Assembly: GCA_002733985.1 (NCBI GenBank)
Contig: NVXP01000025.1
Span: 5,812 to 53,412 of the forward strand
Reading direction: 5' to 3'
DNA: 47,601 bases
DNA from: Fluviicola sp.
Lineage (GTDB): Bacteria; Bacteroidota; Bacteroidia; Flavobacteriales_D; Crocinitomicaceae
This document shows, piece after piece, positions 1 to 8,883 of the stretch. The position numbers and the translations under genes were made by a program. How positions within the stretch are numbered: position 1 is the first letter of the stretch; each line of letters starts with the position of its first letter. The notes under the pieces were generated by a model that did no database searches, had not been told where the DNA came from, and worked only from the letters and a program-made list of their open reading frames with translations.

Positions 1-113
1 TTCCCGTCTTCAATAAACAAAGGATAAATTAAGTGCTCAGTTCCTAAATTCGTTTCTGACACCATTCTGCGAATTGCTGATGATCTTCTGTTTCTACGTG
101 GCCTTCTATTCAT
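1..113 (-). CDS. hemB: Delta-aminolevulinic acid dehydratase (porphobilinogen synthase), N-terminal fragment running off the window edge
   Basis: Reverse complement from ATG at 113 reads MNRRPRRNRRSSAIRRMVSETNLGTEHLIYPLFIEDG, which matches the HemB N-terminus (RPRR..R....R..V.E..L....LIYPLF..). Confidence 0.85.
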   Translation of the reverse strand, partial: MNRRPRRNRRSSAIRRMVSETNLGTEHLIYPLFIEDG

Positions 114-205
114 GATAAAAATTGATTGAAACAAAGGTAACAATTCGTTGCGAATATATATTTTTTGCTACTTTAGCAAGTATTGCCAAATCGTGAACAA
201 AAAGT

Positions 206-1114
206 ATGAAACAAAGCAAAATTCAAACGACTATCTTACCACTTGTTGGAGCCGTGATTATCGCGTGTGGAATAGTTGGATGTTCTGAAGATCCAGAAGT
301 TGATTCGAACATTGTAGACAAAGAAGTATTGGATTTAGACGGATCGTTAAATTCTGTGTTTGACGGGAAAATATTTAGCATCCCTTCTCCCATTCAAACG
401 GCTTATCTTATTCAAGACTTAGATTTAACATTCAATGACTCTATGTTGAATGATGACGGGAACGTTTCGAACTACGTAACCGAATATGCTCAAGCACTAA
501 ACCTTGGTGTTTATGGAGCTGATCTTGGATACGTTTCAATTTACGAAGAGAAAGGCTCTGCAATGCGCTACTTAACTTCGATTAGAAAACTGACAACTAA
601 ACTTGGATTAGAAAAAGCATTTGATTCGGATTTCATTTCGCGCTTTGAAGCGAGTAGTGAAGATCAAGACTCAATGATTCTATTAATGTCCGATGCTTTT
701 GGTCAAGCAGATAACTTTTTGAAAAAATCAGATAGAAAATCTGTTTCGGCATTGGTTTTAGCAGGAGGTTGGATTGAGTCCTTGTATTTCTCTTGTGAAC
801 TTTACGATCAAAAGGCATCAGAAAAAATGCTTCGTCGTATTGGTGAACAAAGGCAAACATTGAGTACGTTGATTGATCTTCTTACTGAATACAACAAAGG
901 ACAGAAAAATGATGTGCTCATTGTTGATTTAAAAGGGTTGATGAGTTCTTTCGAGAAAATTGAACTGAACTACGAATACGAAGCACCTGAAACAAATGAA
1001 AAGGAGCGAATTACAACATTGAGACACCGCTTGACCGTAAAGGTTACGGATGCTGTCTTGAATGAAATTCGTTTGAAGATTACTTCTATCAGAAATAACA
1101 TTATCAAAGCATGA
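206..1114 (+). CDS. Hypothetical lipoprotein, 302 aa
   Basis: ORF with lipoprotein-like signal (LPLVGAVIIACGIVGCSEDP, lipobox Cys); overlaps next ORF by 4 bp (ATGA). Confidence 0.8.
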   Translation: MKQSKIQTTILPLVGAVIIACGIVGCSEDPEVDSNIVDKEVLDLDGSLNSVFDGKIFSIPSPIQTAYLIQDLDLTFNDSMLNDDGNVSNYVTEYAQALNLGVYGADLGYVSIYEEKGSAMRYLTSIRKLTTKLGLEKAFDSDFISRFEASSEDQDSMILLMSDAFGQADNFLKKSDRKSVSALVLAGGWIESLYFSCELYDQKASEKMLRRIGEQRQTLSTLIDLLTEYNKGQKNDVLIVDLKGLMSSFEKIELNYEYEAPETNEKERITTLRHRLTVKVTDAVLNEIRLKITSIRNNIIKA

Positions 1115-1530
1115 TTCGAATAAAAGGAATATTACTAATCACATTTGGACTTTTTACTCTTGGAGCATTTGCTCAAGATTGTGATGGTGTTGTGAGAGAA
1201 TGCCAGCGTTTGCTTACAAAAGGAGACTTTATCTCTGATGGTCAAGTTTACACGGCCTTTTTGGATCGCGAAAGAGCTGAATTCAAAACAACATTGTACG
1301 GAGGAACAACATATCGCATAGCGGCTTCAGCAGGAACGAAAGATGATTTCGTATTGTTTTCGATCAAAGATCCTGAAGGACATACATTGTTTTCAAACCG
1401 CAACTATAAGAATGCTCCATACTGGGACTTTAGAGTGGAAGAAACAATTCCAGTTGTAATCGAAACTGAACTTGACCTTGACTTGAAAACTTCGGGTTGT
1501 GTTGTTATGATGATCGGCTTCAAGCGATAA
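1111..1530 (+). CDS. Hypothetical secreted protein, 139 aa
   Basis: ORF with signal peptide (MIRIKGILLITFGLFTLGAFAQ); translationally coupled to the upstream ORF. Confidence 0.75.
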   Translation: MIRIKGILLITFGLFTLGAFAQDCDGVVRECQRLLTKGDFISDGQVYTAFLDRERAEFKTTLYGGTTYRIAASAGTKDDFVLFSIKDPEGHTLFSNRNYKNAPYWDFRVEETIPVVIETELDLDLKTSGCVVMMIGFKR

Positions 1531-1552
1531 ACTTTTCTACATATTGAATTGA

Positions 1553-4500
1553 ATGAGTGAACGTATTCTTCGTGCATTGATGCAGCTTTTTGCAATTATC
1601 GCGAAGGTTGATGAAGTACAACAAGATGATGCCGATGATACTGACATCGCTCCTACAATACGAAGTACAAAGGGAATCAAGATCATTGAAAGTTTCCTTA
1701 AATCTGAATTAAGTTCATCTGACGTCAATAAGTACCTCTCAATTTTTGAGAATTTCCTTAACGAAACTCGTGGCCGCCTTTTCTCGAAAAAGGGTGGAAA
1801 TAAACGAACGTCGCTTCAAGCCGTAAAAGTTCTCCGGATTTGTTCCCAAGTAAATGAAGAATTGACACAACGTCAAAAGATGATTGTGCTTGTTCGGATT
1901 TTAGAGTTCATTAATTCGGATAATCAACAAACGGAAAAAGAACAAGATTTTGTTCGTACAGTTGCAGACTCCTTTAACATTAGTAATAAAGAATATACTG
2001 TTCTTCATCAACTTACCGCAGCAAAAGGAGAAACTCTAATAGACAACGACGGTCACTTTTATTATGTCCCAGGAGCATACTATGAGATGGAAGAAGCTCA
2101 AACATCAGTCGTTGATGGTTTGGATGCTCCAATTCACGTAGTAAATATTGAAAGTGTCAACACGATGTTTTTTCGATATTATGGGACAGACGAATTAATC
2201 ATTAACGGTCAAATTGTTTCTATCGACAAAACATACTTGTTTAACATTGGTTCAACAGTTCGTACATCAAAGAGCAATCAAATATACTATAGTGACCTTG
2301 TTGCAAAGATTACTCATTTCGATATCAGCGAGGAGTTAACATTTACAGCACGAAATATTCTTCATTCCTTTGGAGGCGATCAAATTGCTATCCGACGTTT
2401 GAGTTTCTCTACAAATTCCGGGAAAATGATCGGAATCATGGGTGGTTCTGGTGCAGGGAAGACAACTTTGATGAATATCTTCAATGGAAAAATGAAACCG
2501 ACCTATGGTACCGTTCAAATTAACGGTATTGATCTTCACGAGGATTCAAGCCAACTTCAAGGACTTATTGGAAATGTTAGCCAAAGTGACCTACTGATTG
2601 AGGAGTTGACTGTTTTTGAGAATTTATACTTCGCTGCTCGATTATCAATGGGCGGAGAAAATGGCGCACAAATCACGCATAAAGTTGTTCGATTATTGAC
2701 AACAATTGGGTTGTATGAGGCGAAAGATCTTCGTGTTGGATCGCCCTTACAGAAGGTGATTTCCGGTGGGCAGAGAAAGCGCTTGAACATTGCACTAGAA
2801 CTGATTCGAAATCCTCAGATATTATTTGTTGATGAACCAACTTCTGGGCTATCTAGTAAAGATTCAGAAAACATCATGGATTTATTGAAGGAGTTGTCAC
2901 TTCGCGGAACGCTTGTTTTCGTTGTGATTCACCAACCTTCATCTACCATATTCAAATTATTCGATCGACTCTTGATTATGGATCAAGGCGGTCATTTAGT
3001 ATACGATGGGATTCCATTAAATGCATTGGTTCATTTTAAAACACATTCGTATCAAGGGAATGCTTACGAGCGTGAATGTAGTTTATGTGGAAATGTCAAC
3101 CCTGAACAAATTTTCAATTTGATTGATCGAAAGATTGTCGATGAATTCGGAATTGAAACTCCGGTTAGAAAAAAGTCTGCAGAAGATTGGCACCTACTCT
3201 ATCATACGAATAAGGAGGATTCAATTGTCAATCAATATACAGATCAACCTGAAATCAGCACAAAATTACCAACTAGGCTACAGCAGTTCTTAAGTTATAT
3301 AACGAGGGATTTCCTCAGTAAGATAGCGAACAAGCAATATTTGATCATCAACGGATTGATTTCACCAGTTTTGGCTTTGGTTCTGTCATTCTTCACAAAG
3401 TACTTTGCTAACAATAAGGGACACTCAGAATACTCCTTCTTTACAAATGAGAATATTCCCCAGTATATATTTATCAGTGTAATTGTCTCCATCTTTATCG
3501 GGCTTGTAATTGCCGCAGAAGAAATACACAGGGACAAGAAAATCCTTGAGCGAGAGCGCTTTTTAAATCTTTCAAAGAACAGTTATCTTTTCTCGAAGAT
3601 GATTATCCTTTTTTCAATTTCGGCCATTCAATCCTTTATTTTCGTCATCATTGCGAATTCGATTCTGGAGATTCAAGGAATGTACTTTGATTATTGGCTC
3701 ATCCTATTCTCTACTTCATGTCTTGCGAATCTCGCAGGATTAAATATTTCCAGTGCATTTAACTCAGCCAAAGTAATTTATATCATTGTTCCATTAGTTG
3801 TTATTCCACAACTATTGTTCAGTGGCGTAATTGTCAAATTTGATAAGCTTCACCCTTCTTTATCCAACGCAACTAAAGTTCCATGGATTGGAAACGTAAT
3901 GGTTTCGCGTTGGTCTTATGAGGCATTGGCAGTTGAACAAGCAAGCAACAATCCCTTGGATACATTTTATTTTGATGCGCACGTTCGACAGAGTTCTGCA
4001 AAATGGAAAAAGGATTACTGGCTTCCAGAGGTTAAGCGCAACATGCGTTTACTTTATGATAGTAAAAACACGGACAAAGATGAAATTCAATTTTCTCGTG
4101 ACTTAGTATATAATGAAATGGAGCGCGAAATCAGTTCTTGGTATCAGCTTTCCTGTGATGATTGTCTCGAATCGATTAAAATTGGAGAAACAGAAAGTGA
4201 TTTCAAAGAAGTAATTAAGTACCTGGATATATTAGAAGCCACTTGGCGTGTGAAAGTGAATAAGCACAGCGATGTTATTCAGCAAATTATTGAGGAAATC
4301 GGCAAGGAAGAATTCATTCAACTTCGAGACAAATACACAAATGAGAGTTTGATGAATTTGGTTATGAACAAGATGGAAAACAATAAAATGATCATCAATA
4401 ACGGTAGGATTTACCAAAACGATGAACCAATTTATAATATTCCTAGCAAAGAATCATCGTTCTTTTCAGCACATTTCTATGCGCCTAAAAAGTTCTTCTT

Positions 4501-4666
4501 TGGATACTTAGTTGATACCTACTGGATCAATTTAGCAATTATCTGGTTCATTGCATTCGGCATGTATATCGTGCTCTACTTTGATTGGTTGCGTAAGTTC
4601 ATTGAGTTCACTCAGAAAATATTTGGTAAACTTCGTCGCAATAAAAAATCCAATTTCGCAGATTAA
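1553..4666 (+). CDS. ABCG-type ABC transporter: ATP-binding plus ABC-2 membrane domain, with N-terminal TerB-like extension
   Basis: Walker A GGSGAGKTTLMN, signature ISGGQRKRLNIALEL, Walker B ILFVDEPTSGL; C-terminal multi-TM region; N-terminal ~160 aa helical TerB-like region. Confidence 0.88.
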   Translation: MSERILRALMQLFAIIAKVDEVQQDDADDTDIAPTIRSTKGIKIIESFLKSELSSSDVNKYLSIFENFLNETRGRLFSKKGGNKRTSLQAVKVLRICSQVNEELTQRQKMIVLVRILEFINSDNQQTEKEQDFVRTVADSFNISNKEYTVLHQLTAAKGETLIDNDGHFYYVPGAYYEMEEAQTSVVDGLDAPIHVVNIESVNTMFFRYYGTDELIINGQIVSIDKTYLFNIGSTVRTSKSNQIYYSDLVAKITHFDISEELTFTARNILHSFGGDQIAIRRLSFSTNSGKMIGIMGGSGAGKTTLMNIFNGKMKPTYGTVQINGIDLHEDSSQLQGLIGNVSQSDLLIEELTVFENLYFAARLSMGGENGAQITHKVVRLLTTIGLYEAKDLRVGSPLQKVISGGQRKRLNIALELIRNPQILFVDEPTSGLSSKDSENIMDLLKELSLRGTLVFVVIHQPSSTIFKLFDRLLIMDQGGHLVYDGIPLNALVHFKTHSYQGNAYERECSLCGNVNPEQIFNLIDRKIVDEFGIETPVRKKSAEDWHLLYHTNKEDSIVNQYTDQPEISTKLPTRLQQFLSYITRDFLSKIANKQYLIINGLISPVLALVLSFFTKYFANNKGHSEYSFFTNENIPQYIFISVIVSIFIGLVIAAEEIHRDKKILERERFLNLSKNSYLFSKMIILFSISAIQSFIFVIIANSILEIQGMYFDYWLILFSTSCLANLAGLNISSAFNSAKVIYIIVPLVVIPQLLFSGVIVKFDKLHPSLSNATKVPWIGNVMVSRWSYEALAVEQASNNPLDTFYFDAHVRQSSAKWKKDYWLPEVKRNMRLLYDSKNTDKDEIQFSRDLVYNEMEREISSWYQLSCDDCLESIKIGETESDFKEVIKYLDILEATWRVKVNKHSDVIQQIIEEIGKEEFIQLRDKYTNESLMNLVMNKMENNKMIINNGRIYQNDEPIYNIPSKESSFFSAHFYAPKKFFFGYLVDTYWINLAIIWFIAFGMYIVLYFDWLRKFIEFTQKIFGKLRRNKKSNFAD

Positions 4667-4680
4667 GCAAAATTGGATTT
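4646..4680. terminator. Probable bidirectional terminator between convergent ABC transporter and fabG genes, overlapping the ABC stop codon
   Basis: AAATCCAATTT ... AAATTGGATTT inverted repeat (11 bp, 13-nt loop) with A-tract on the left and T-rich right arm. Confidence 0.6.
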
Positions 4681-4700
4681 CTTGAATATGTTATTTTCGA

Positions 4701-5447
4701 TTACATCAACATTCCACCACAAACATTGATTGTTTGTCCTGTAATATATGCTGACATATCTGAAGCTAAGAATACAGTCAAATCTGCAACATCTTTTGGT
4801 GTTCCTCCTCGTTTAAGCGGAATTGAAGCTCTCCATTCTTCCACGACCTTTTGATCCAACGTTTCCGTCATTTCAGTTTCAATGAATCCTGGAGCGATTG
4901 CATTACAACGAATGTTACGCGATCCTAATTCCTGAGCAACAGATTTAGAGAATCCAATTAATCCTGCTTTTGAAGCTGCGTAGTTTGCTTGTCCAGCATT
5001 TCCACTTACTCCAACAACAGATGACATGTTAATAATAGAACCTTTACGTGCTTTAAGCATTGGACGTAGAACCGCCTTCGTCAAGTTAAATGCCGATTTC
5101 AAATTAGTATCGATCACGTCATCCCATTGTTGCTCTGACATACGCATAAGTAGAGTGTCACGTGTAATTCCTGCATTATTCACCAAGACATCTACAGTTC
5201 CGAATTCTTCAATAACCGCATCTACAAGTGCTTGTGCATCATCAAATTTAGAAGCATCTGATTTAAATCCTTTTGCTACACCACCTTTCGCAGACAATTC
5301 AGCTTCTAGAGCGTTTGCTTTTTCTTCTGAAGAAAGATACGTAAAAGCGACTTTCGCACCTTGAGCTACACATGCTTCAGCGATAGACTTTCCAATACCA
5401 CGTGATGCTCCAGTGATAATGACAACCTTATTTTCAAGTAAATTCAT
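4701..5447 (-). CDS. fabG: 3-oxoacyl-[acyl-carrier-protein] reductase
   Basis: SDR fold: TGASRGIGKSIA, NNAG, Y-x3-K (YAASKAG), 248 aa, typical FabG C-terminus ITGQTINVCGGMLM. Confidence 0.95.
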   Translation of the reverse strand: MNLLENKVVIITGASRGIGKSIAEACVAQGAKVAFTYLSSEEKANALEAELSAKGGVAKGFKSDASKFDDAQALVDAVIEEFGTVDVLVNNAGITRDTLLMRMSEQQWDDVIDTNLKSAFNLTKAVLRPMLKARKGSIINMSSVVGVSGNAGQANYAASKAGLIGFSKSVAQELGSRNIRCNAIAPGFIETEMTETLDQKVVEEWRASIPLKRGGTPKDVADLTVFLASDMSAYITGQTINVCGGMLM

Positions 5448-5462
5448 TTAGTTCCTTTTTGG

Positions 5463-5470
5463 CAAATATA
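5463..5470 (-). promoter_or_regulatory. Bacteroidota -7 box (TATATTTG) for fabG
   Basis: CAAATATA on plus = TATATTTG on minus, 16 bp upstream of fabG ATG; TTTG (plus CAAA at 5487-5490) as possible -33. Confidence 0.5.
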
Positions 5471-5534
5471 ATGAAACTCCCGTTCCCAAATAGAAGGAAA
5501 GTCCTGTTTCAAAATCTTGATGCACATACATCGG

Positions 5535-5770
5535 TATGTTTGTATAAATGAGGTATTTGATTTTGAATTGTAAACATACTTACCATATCCGATAGTAATC
5601 CGTTCATTTTATCGATGAATACCGTAAAAGGTTCGACGAAACCCGTGTTTTATTCATTAAAGACTTAAAACGCACTAACACATTGATACTATACGTACCT
5701 TGTAACAGGTTTAGTTGTAAAAGGTAGGTTAGGTATGAAAGCAGTAGATATTTTCTACTGCTTTCCCTTT
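5535..5770 (+). ncRNA. Candidate unannotated small RNA transcription unit
   Basis: Plus-strand TATGTTTG (-7 consensus TAnnTTTG) at 5535-5542 and plus-oriented intrinsic terminator at 5737-5770; no long ORF between. Confidence 0.35.
5737..5770 (+). terminator. Intrinsic terminator, plus orientation
   Basis: GAAAGCAGTAGA-ATATT-like loop-TCTACTGCTTTC followed by CCTTTTT; the opposite strand lacks a U-tract. Confidence 0.7.
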
Positions 5771-5793
5771 TTATAGAATATCAAATGAGTTAT

Positions 5794-7584
5794 CTAGTTG
5801 AAGAAACTCCACGTTAAACCAATTCTAATTCGCTGACCAGCAATAGGGTAATCAGTATATTCCGAAATATTTTTTGCATTCCAGAAGTAACCAATGTTTT
5901 CATACCGAACGAAAAATCTGAACGTACTGATCTCAATTGTTGTAAAGAAATGTGCGTTTGCCATTCCTTTAGTCAAAACAGGATCTTGATTCCAAGTGTA
6001 TGCATCCATAGATGGAGTAAAGCCTCTAGGTTGGTACGCTGAAGTATATGAACCATCTAAACCAATCAACAACAAGAGTTTCTTTGCTTTAAACACGGTT
6101 GATTTATAGTACACCCGTGCATAAGTTTGAATTTGAGGTAAATATGTATTTGGCTCGATTGAATAGATCACCCTTGGGTGGAAATGAAATTTGCCTACTT
6201 GAAACTGTCCGAATGCACCAATTTGCAAAGCATTCAATGATCCAGTTTGATTCCACATCGTATCCTCGAAAATATATGCATCCCGAATGGACAAGGAATT
6301 AACCGATGCCCCTACTAAAATAGAATCGCCTTTAATTTTATAGGCTGCCGTCCCTCCTAGCATCAATCGATTCTCTAACTTAATCTCATCGAGTTTGTAC
6401 GCGTAATTATTACCAAAATAGCTTCTTTGAAATGGTATTGGAGCGATCCGATCAATCGAAAGGTTTCCAGAAACATTCCATTTCAAATGATTGTAGTGAA
6501 CACTTGCCTTCTCACTCATTGCCCCAAATCCACCAACGATATTCTGTTTGAATTTATTCCGAAGTAACAAGCGACCGAAATTCCAGCGTAAATTTGATTC
6601 GATATCAATTTCTGTTGTGTCGAAATCGTTTCCTAGGTTCAAGTTTGACCAGTACGTGTGTCCAATTTGAAAATCGATGTATTTATTTTGGCTAACGAAA
6701 AATGCGCCAGCAGAGTTTTGAATTCTTGCTAGGTTCAATCGGTCGTAAGTTGTAATGGAATCAATGTTGATCAGGTCATAAATCCCATACAGCGTATCAA
6801 GTTCGTGATATGCTCGGTATTTAATGTCGTATTGATGGCGTGTAAGCAATCCAAAACGATTAATGGACTCAGAGTTCAGATGAAAGTAGTTCGTTAGTGT
6901 AGCATTCGCGTATGTGTTTTTTGCGGCTGCATTTGATTTCCAAACAGGCGAAAAAGCCAGCCCGAAGGTTTCAATTAGCGTGTCTTTTATTACTGATCCA
7001 TTACCGTCAAGTGTATCTGCGATTCTTCCGCCATTGTGATCAAGAGAATCGGTATAATAAGCTCCAGTCAACTTGAGTGTATACCAACTTGATTTCCATT
7101 CTAGATTCAAGTTGACACGGCTCGAGCTGAACGTTGAACTTCGTAAATATCCATTTCCGATATTTCTAGCGTAATCAATATTTAATACCAGGCTATCAGT
7201 GAATGATTGAACGTATTGTGCTCGAATGAACTGAGTTCCTTGTCCACCGAAAGAATAAGAAAATCCAATGAATGGTAATGCTGAAAACTTAAGTGGCTGA
7301 TTCGGTATTGTTTGATTAAAGCGAAGTCCACCGAAGTCATTGTTCAAGCGATTAAGTGAAAATCCTTCAGCGCTCATGATTCCAATTCCTCCATCAAATG
7401 TAGTTGGAAGAGTTCCGGATAAAGCATCTGTTGAATCGACAGAGCCCAACATACGATGATTGTAGGATAGCGTATCATATTCGTATGTATACTGTCCAAA
7501 TGAAGAGCTCCAGAAGGCTAAAAAGAATACAATTAGAAGTTGCTTATTCATCATTGAAAGTAAAGTTAAAAAAAAAGGACGCAA
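5794..7584 (-). CDS. Bacteroidota putative porin (beta-barrel outer membrane protein)
   Basis: Signal peptide, many alternating amphipathic beta strands, C-terminal aromatic end (GLTWSFFN); resembles the putative porin family. Confidence 0.75.
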   Translation of the reverse strand: MRPFFLTLLSMMNKQLLIVFFLAFWSSSFGQYTYEYDTLSYNHRMLGSVDSTDALSGTLPTTFDGGIGIMSAEGFSLNRLNNDFGGLRFNQTIPNQPLKFSALPFIGFSYSFGGQGTQFIRAQYVQSFTDSLVLNIDYARNIGNGYLRSSTFSSSRVNLNLEWKSSWYTLKLTGAYYTDSLDHNGGRIADTLDGNGSVIKDTLIETFGLAFSPVWKSNAAAKNTYANATLTNYFHLNSESINRFGLLTRHQYDIKYRAYHELDTLYGIYDLINIDSITTYDRLNLARIQNSAGAFFVSQNKYIDFQIGHTYWSNLNLGNDFDTTEIDIESNLRWNFGRLLLRNKFKQNIVGGFGAMSEKASVHYNHLKWNVSGNLSIDRIAPIPFQRSYFGNNYAYKLDEIKLENRLMLGGTAAYKIKGDSILVGASVNSLSIRDAYIFEDTMWNQTGSLNALQIGAFGQFQVGKFHFHPRVIYSIEPNTYLPQIQTYARVYYKSTVFKAKKLLLLIGLDGSYTSAYQPRGFTPSMDAYTWNQDPVLTKGMANAHFFTTIEISTFRFFVRYENIGYFWNAKNISEYTDYPIAGQRIRIGLTWSFFN

Positions 7585-7608
7585 CCGATATGAATCGGAG
7601 CGTCCTTT
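7570..7608 (-). terminator. Intrinsic terminator of rpsT with CCGAT-N4-ATCGG apex
   Basis: Minus strand GGACGCTCCGATTCATATCGGTTGCGTCC followed by TTTTTTTTT. Confidence 0.85.
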
Positions 7609-7632
7609 TAACTTCTTTCGAAATTGGTCGAA

Positions 7633-7884
7633 TTATAAGTTATTCACCTTCACTTGCAAACCTGATTTCAAGTTAGCAGCTTTATTTTTGTGGATAACGT
7701 TTCTTTTCGCCAATTTATCAATCATACCGAAAACAGAAGGGATCATTTTTGTAGCTTCCCCTTTATCTTCAACATCACGAAGAACGCGAATAGCATTACG
7801 TGTTGTTTTGTGTTGGTACTTGTTACGTAGTCTCTTCGTTTCGTTTGAACGAATTCTTTTTAATGCTGACTTATGATTCGCCAT
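7633..7884 (-). CDS. rpsT: 30S ribosomal protein S20
   Basis: [33 protein letters not shown]..., canonical S20 N-terminus. Confidence 0.97.
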   Translation of the reverse strand: MANHKSALKRIRSNETKRLRNKYQHKTTRNAIRVLRDVEDKGEATKMIPSVFGMIDKLAKRNVIHKNKAANLKSGLQVKVNNL

Positions 7885-7923
7885 TTTTTTCTTTTTTTAT
7901 TTTCTTTTTTACTCTAACTACTG

Positions 7924-7995
7924 TAGCCCATAGGAGAATCGAACTCCTGTTTCCAGGATGAAAACCTGGCGTCCTAACCACTAGACGAATGGGCC
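7924..7995 (-). tRNA. tRNA-Glu (TTC)
   Basis: GGCCCATTCGTCTAGTGGTTAGGACGCCAGGTTTTCATCCTGGAAACAGGAGTTCGATTCTCCTATGGGCTA; cloverleaf with anticodon TTC; no encoded CCA. Confidence 0.95.
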
Positions 7996-8017
7996 CTAAT
8001 TGATACTGCTACCAACT

Positions 8018-8092
8018 TGGTAGCCCATAGGAGAATCGAACTCCTGTTTCCAGGATGAAAACCTGGCGTCCTAACCACTAGACGAATGGGCC
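8018..8092 (-). tRNA. tRNA-Glu (TTC), tandem identical copy; the CCA triplet is present in the genomic sequence here
   Basis: Same 72-nt body as the neighbouring copy; discriminator A at 8021 followed by CCA (8020-8018 on minus). Confidence 0.95.
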
Positions 8093-8142
8093 AACTAAAA
8101 TTTCAACTTCCCGTTATCCGATTTTATTCGTTTTTGGGAGTG

Positions 8143-8150
8143 CAAATATA
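8143..8150 (-). promoter_or_regulatory. Bacteroidota -7 box (TATATTTG) for the tRNA-Glu pair, TTG ~20 bp upstream
   Basis: CAAATATA on plus; CAA at 8171-8173 gives minus-strand TTG with ~20-bp spacing. Confidence 0.55.
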
Positions 8151-8192
8151 TGTTGAATTTCTTTAATCATCAACAAGGATTGCATTTATTTT

Positions 8193-8882
8193 TTAATAAA
8201 CTGCATTCTCGTCTGAGCTGAATTTAAACCCCAGGCGTTTACCTGTTGCAACTTGCAGATCAGAACTGATCATTTGAATTTGTCTAACAGAGATCTCTTG
8301 CACTGTTTTATACGGAGGTGTAACCAAGTCAAACTCAAGAGCAAAGGCCATTGAAACTTGTAAAATATGACGCGCAATATCGTCGTTCATTTTACTGTTT
8401 TCAAGGTCTCTAAACAAGAAGCCAAGCTGACCTTTTCCCTCTACAATAAATTTTTCTTCGTGATTTAAATAAACGCGTCCAATCAAATATCCGGCGTCAT
8501 TTATTCTATTTTGCTCAAAAGATTCAGCCAGAAAATTATAAATATTGATCATTCCGAAGAATCCATTCGCACCATTTTCTTCAAGATATGGTGTTTTCCA
8601 GAGCGGATTTTCATCTGGAAGTTTGAAAACATTTCGATGTAATTGAAAAACGAGGACGTCGCTTCCTATTGAAACACGAAATTCATGCTTCCCTTTATCC
8701 TCAAGTTTCATTCGAACACGCGTATCGTCAACGGTCTTTTTTAGCGTTTCGAGCTCATCCAGCATTACCACCTTAAAGCGATCAAATACCTTCTCAGAAT
8801 AGTCAGCAATATCCTGTTTCATCGCTGCTTTGTTCAAAAGCAAATCAATTATCCCTTCTCGGACTGTGTTTTTCTCTTCCAT
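8193..8882 (-). CDS. Conserved hypothetical protein
   Basis: ORF downstream of proS; the called TTG start at 8900 overlaps proS, and the internal ATG at 8882 (MEEKNTVREG...) is a more likely start. Confidence 0.75.
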   Translation of the reverse strand: MEEKNTVREGIIDLLLNKAAMKQDIADYSEKVFDRFKVVMLDELETLKKTVDDTRVRMKLEDKGKHEFRVSIGSDVLVFQLHRNVFKLPDENPLWKTPYLEENGANGFFGMINIYNFLAESFEQNRINDAGYLIGRVYLNHEEKFIVEGKGQLGFLFRDLENSKMNDDIARHILQVSMAFALEFDLVTPPYKTVQEISVRQIQMISSDLQVATGKRLGFKFSSDENAVY

Positions 8883-8883
8883 A

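Noticed and set aside
3030-3150. CxxC segment of the ABC protein as evidence for a metal-binding or redox domain
   Set aside because: A single CSLCG motif is too weak to call a domain; mentioned only as context for the operon finding.
5584-5600. CCGAT-AGTA-ATCCG as a fifth copy of the terminator apex motif
   Set aside because: Right arm mismatched (ATCCG) and no basal stem or T-tract nearby.
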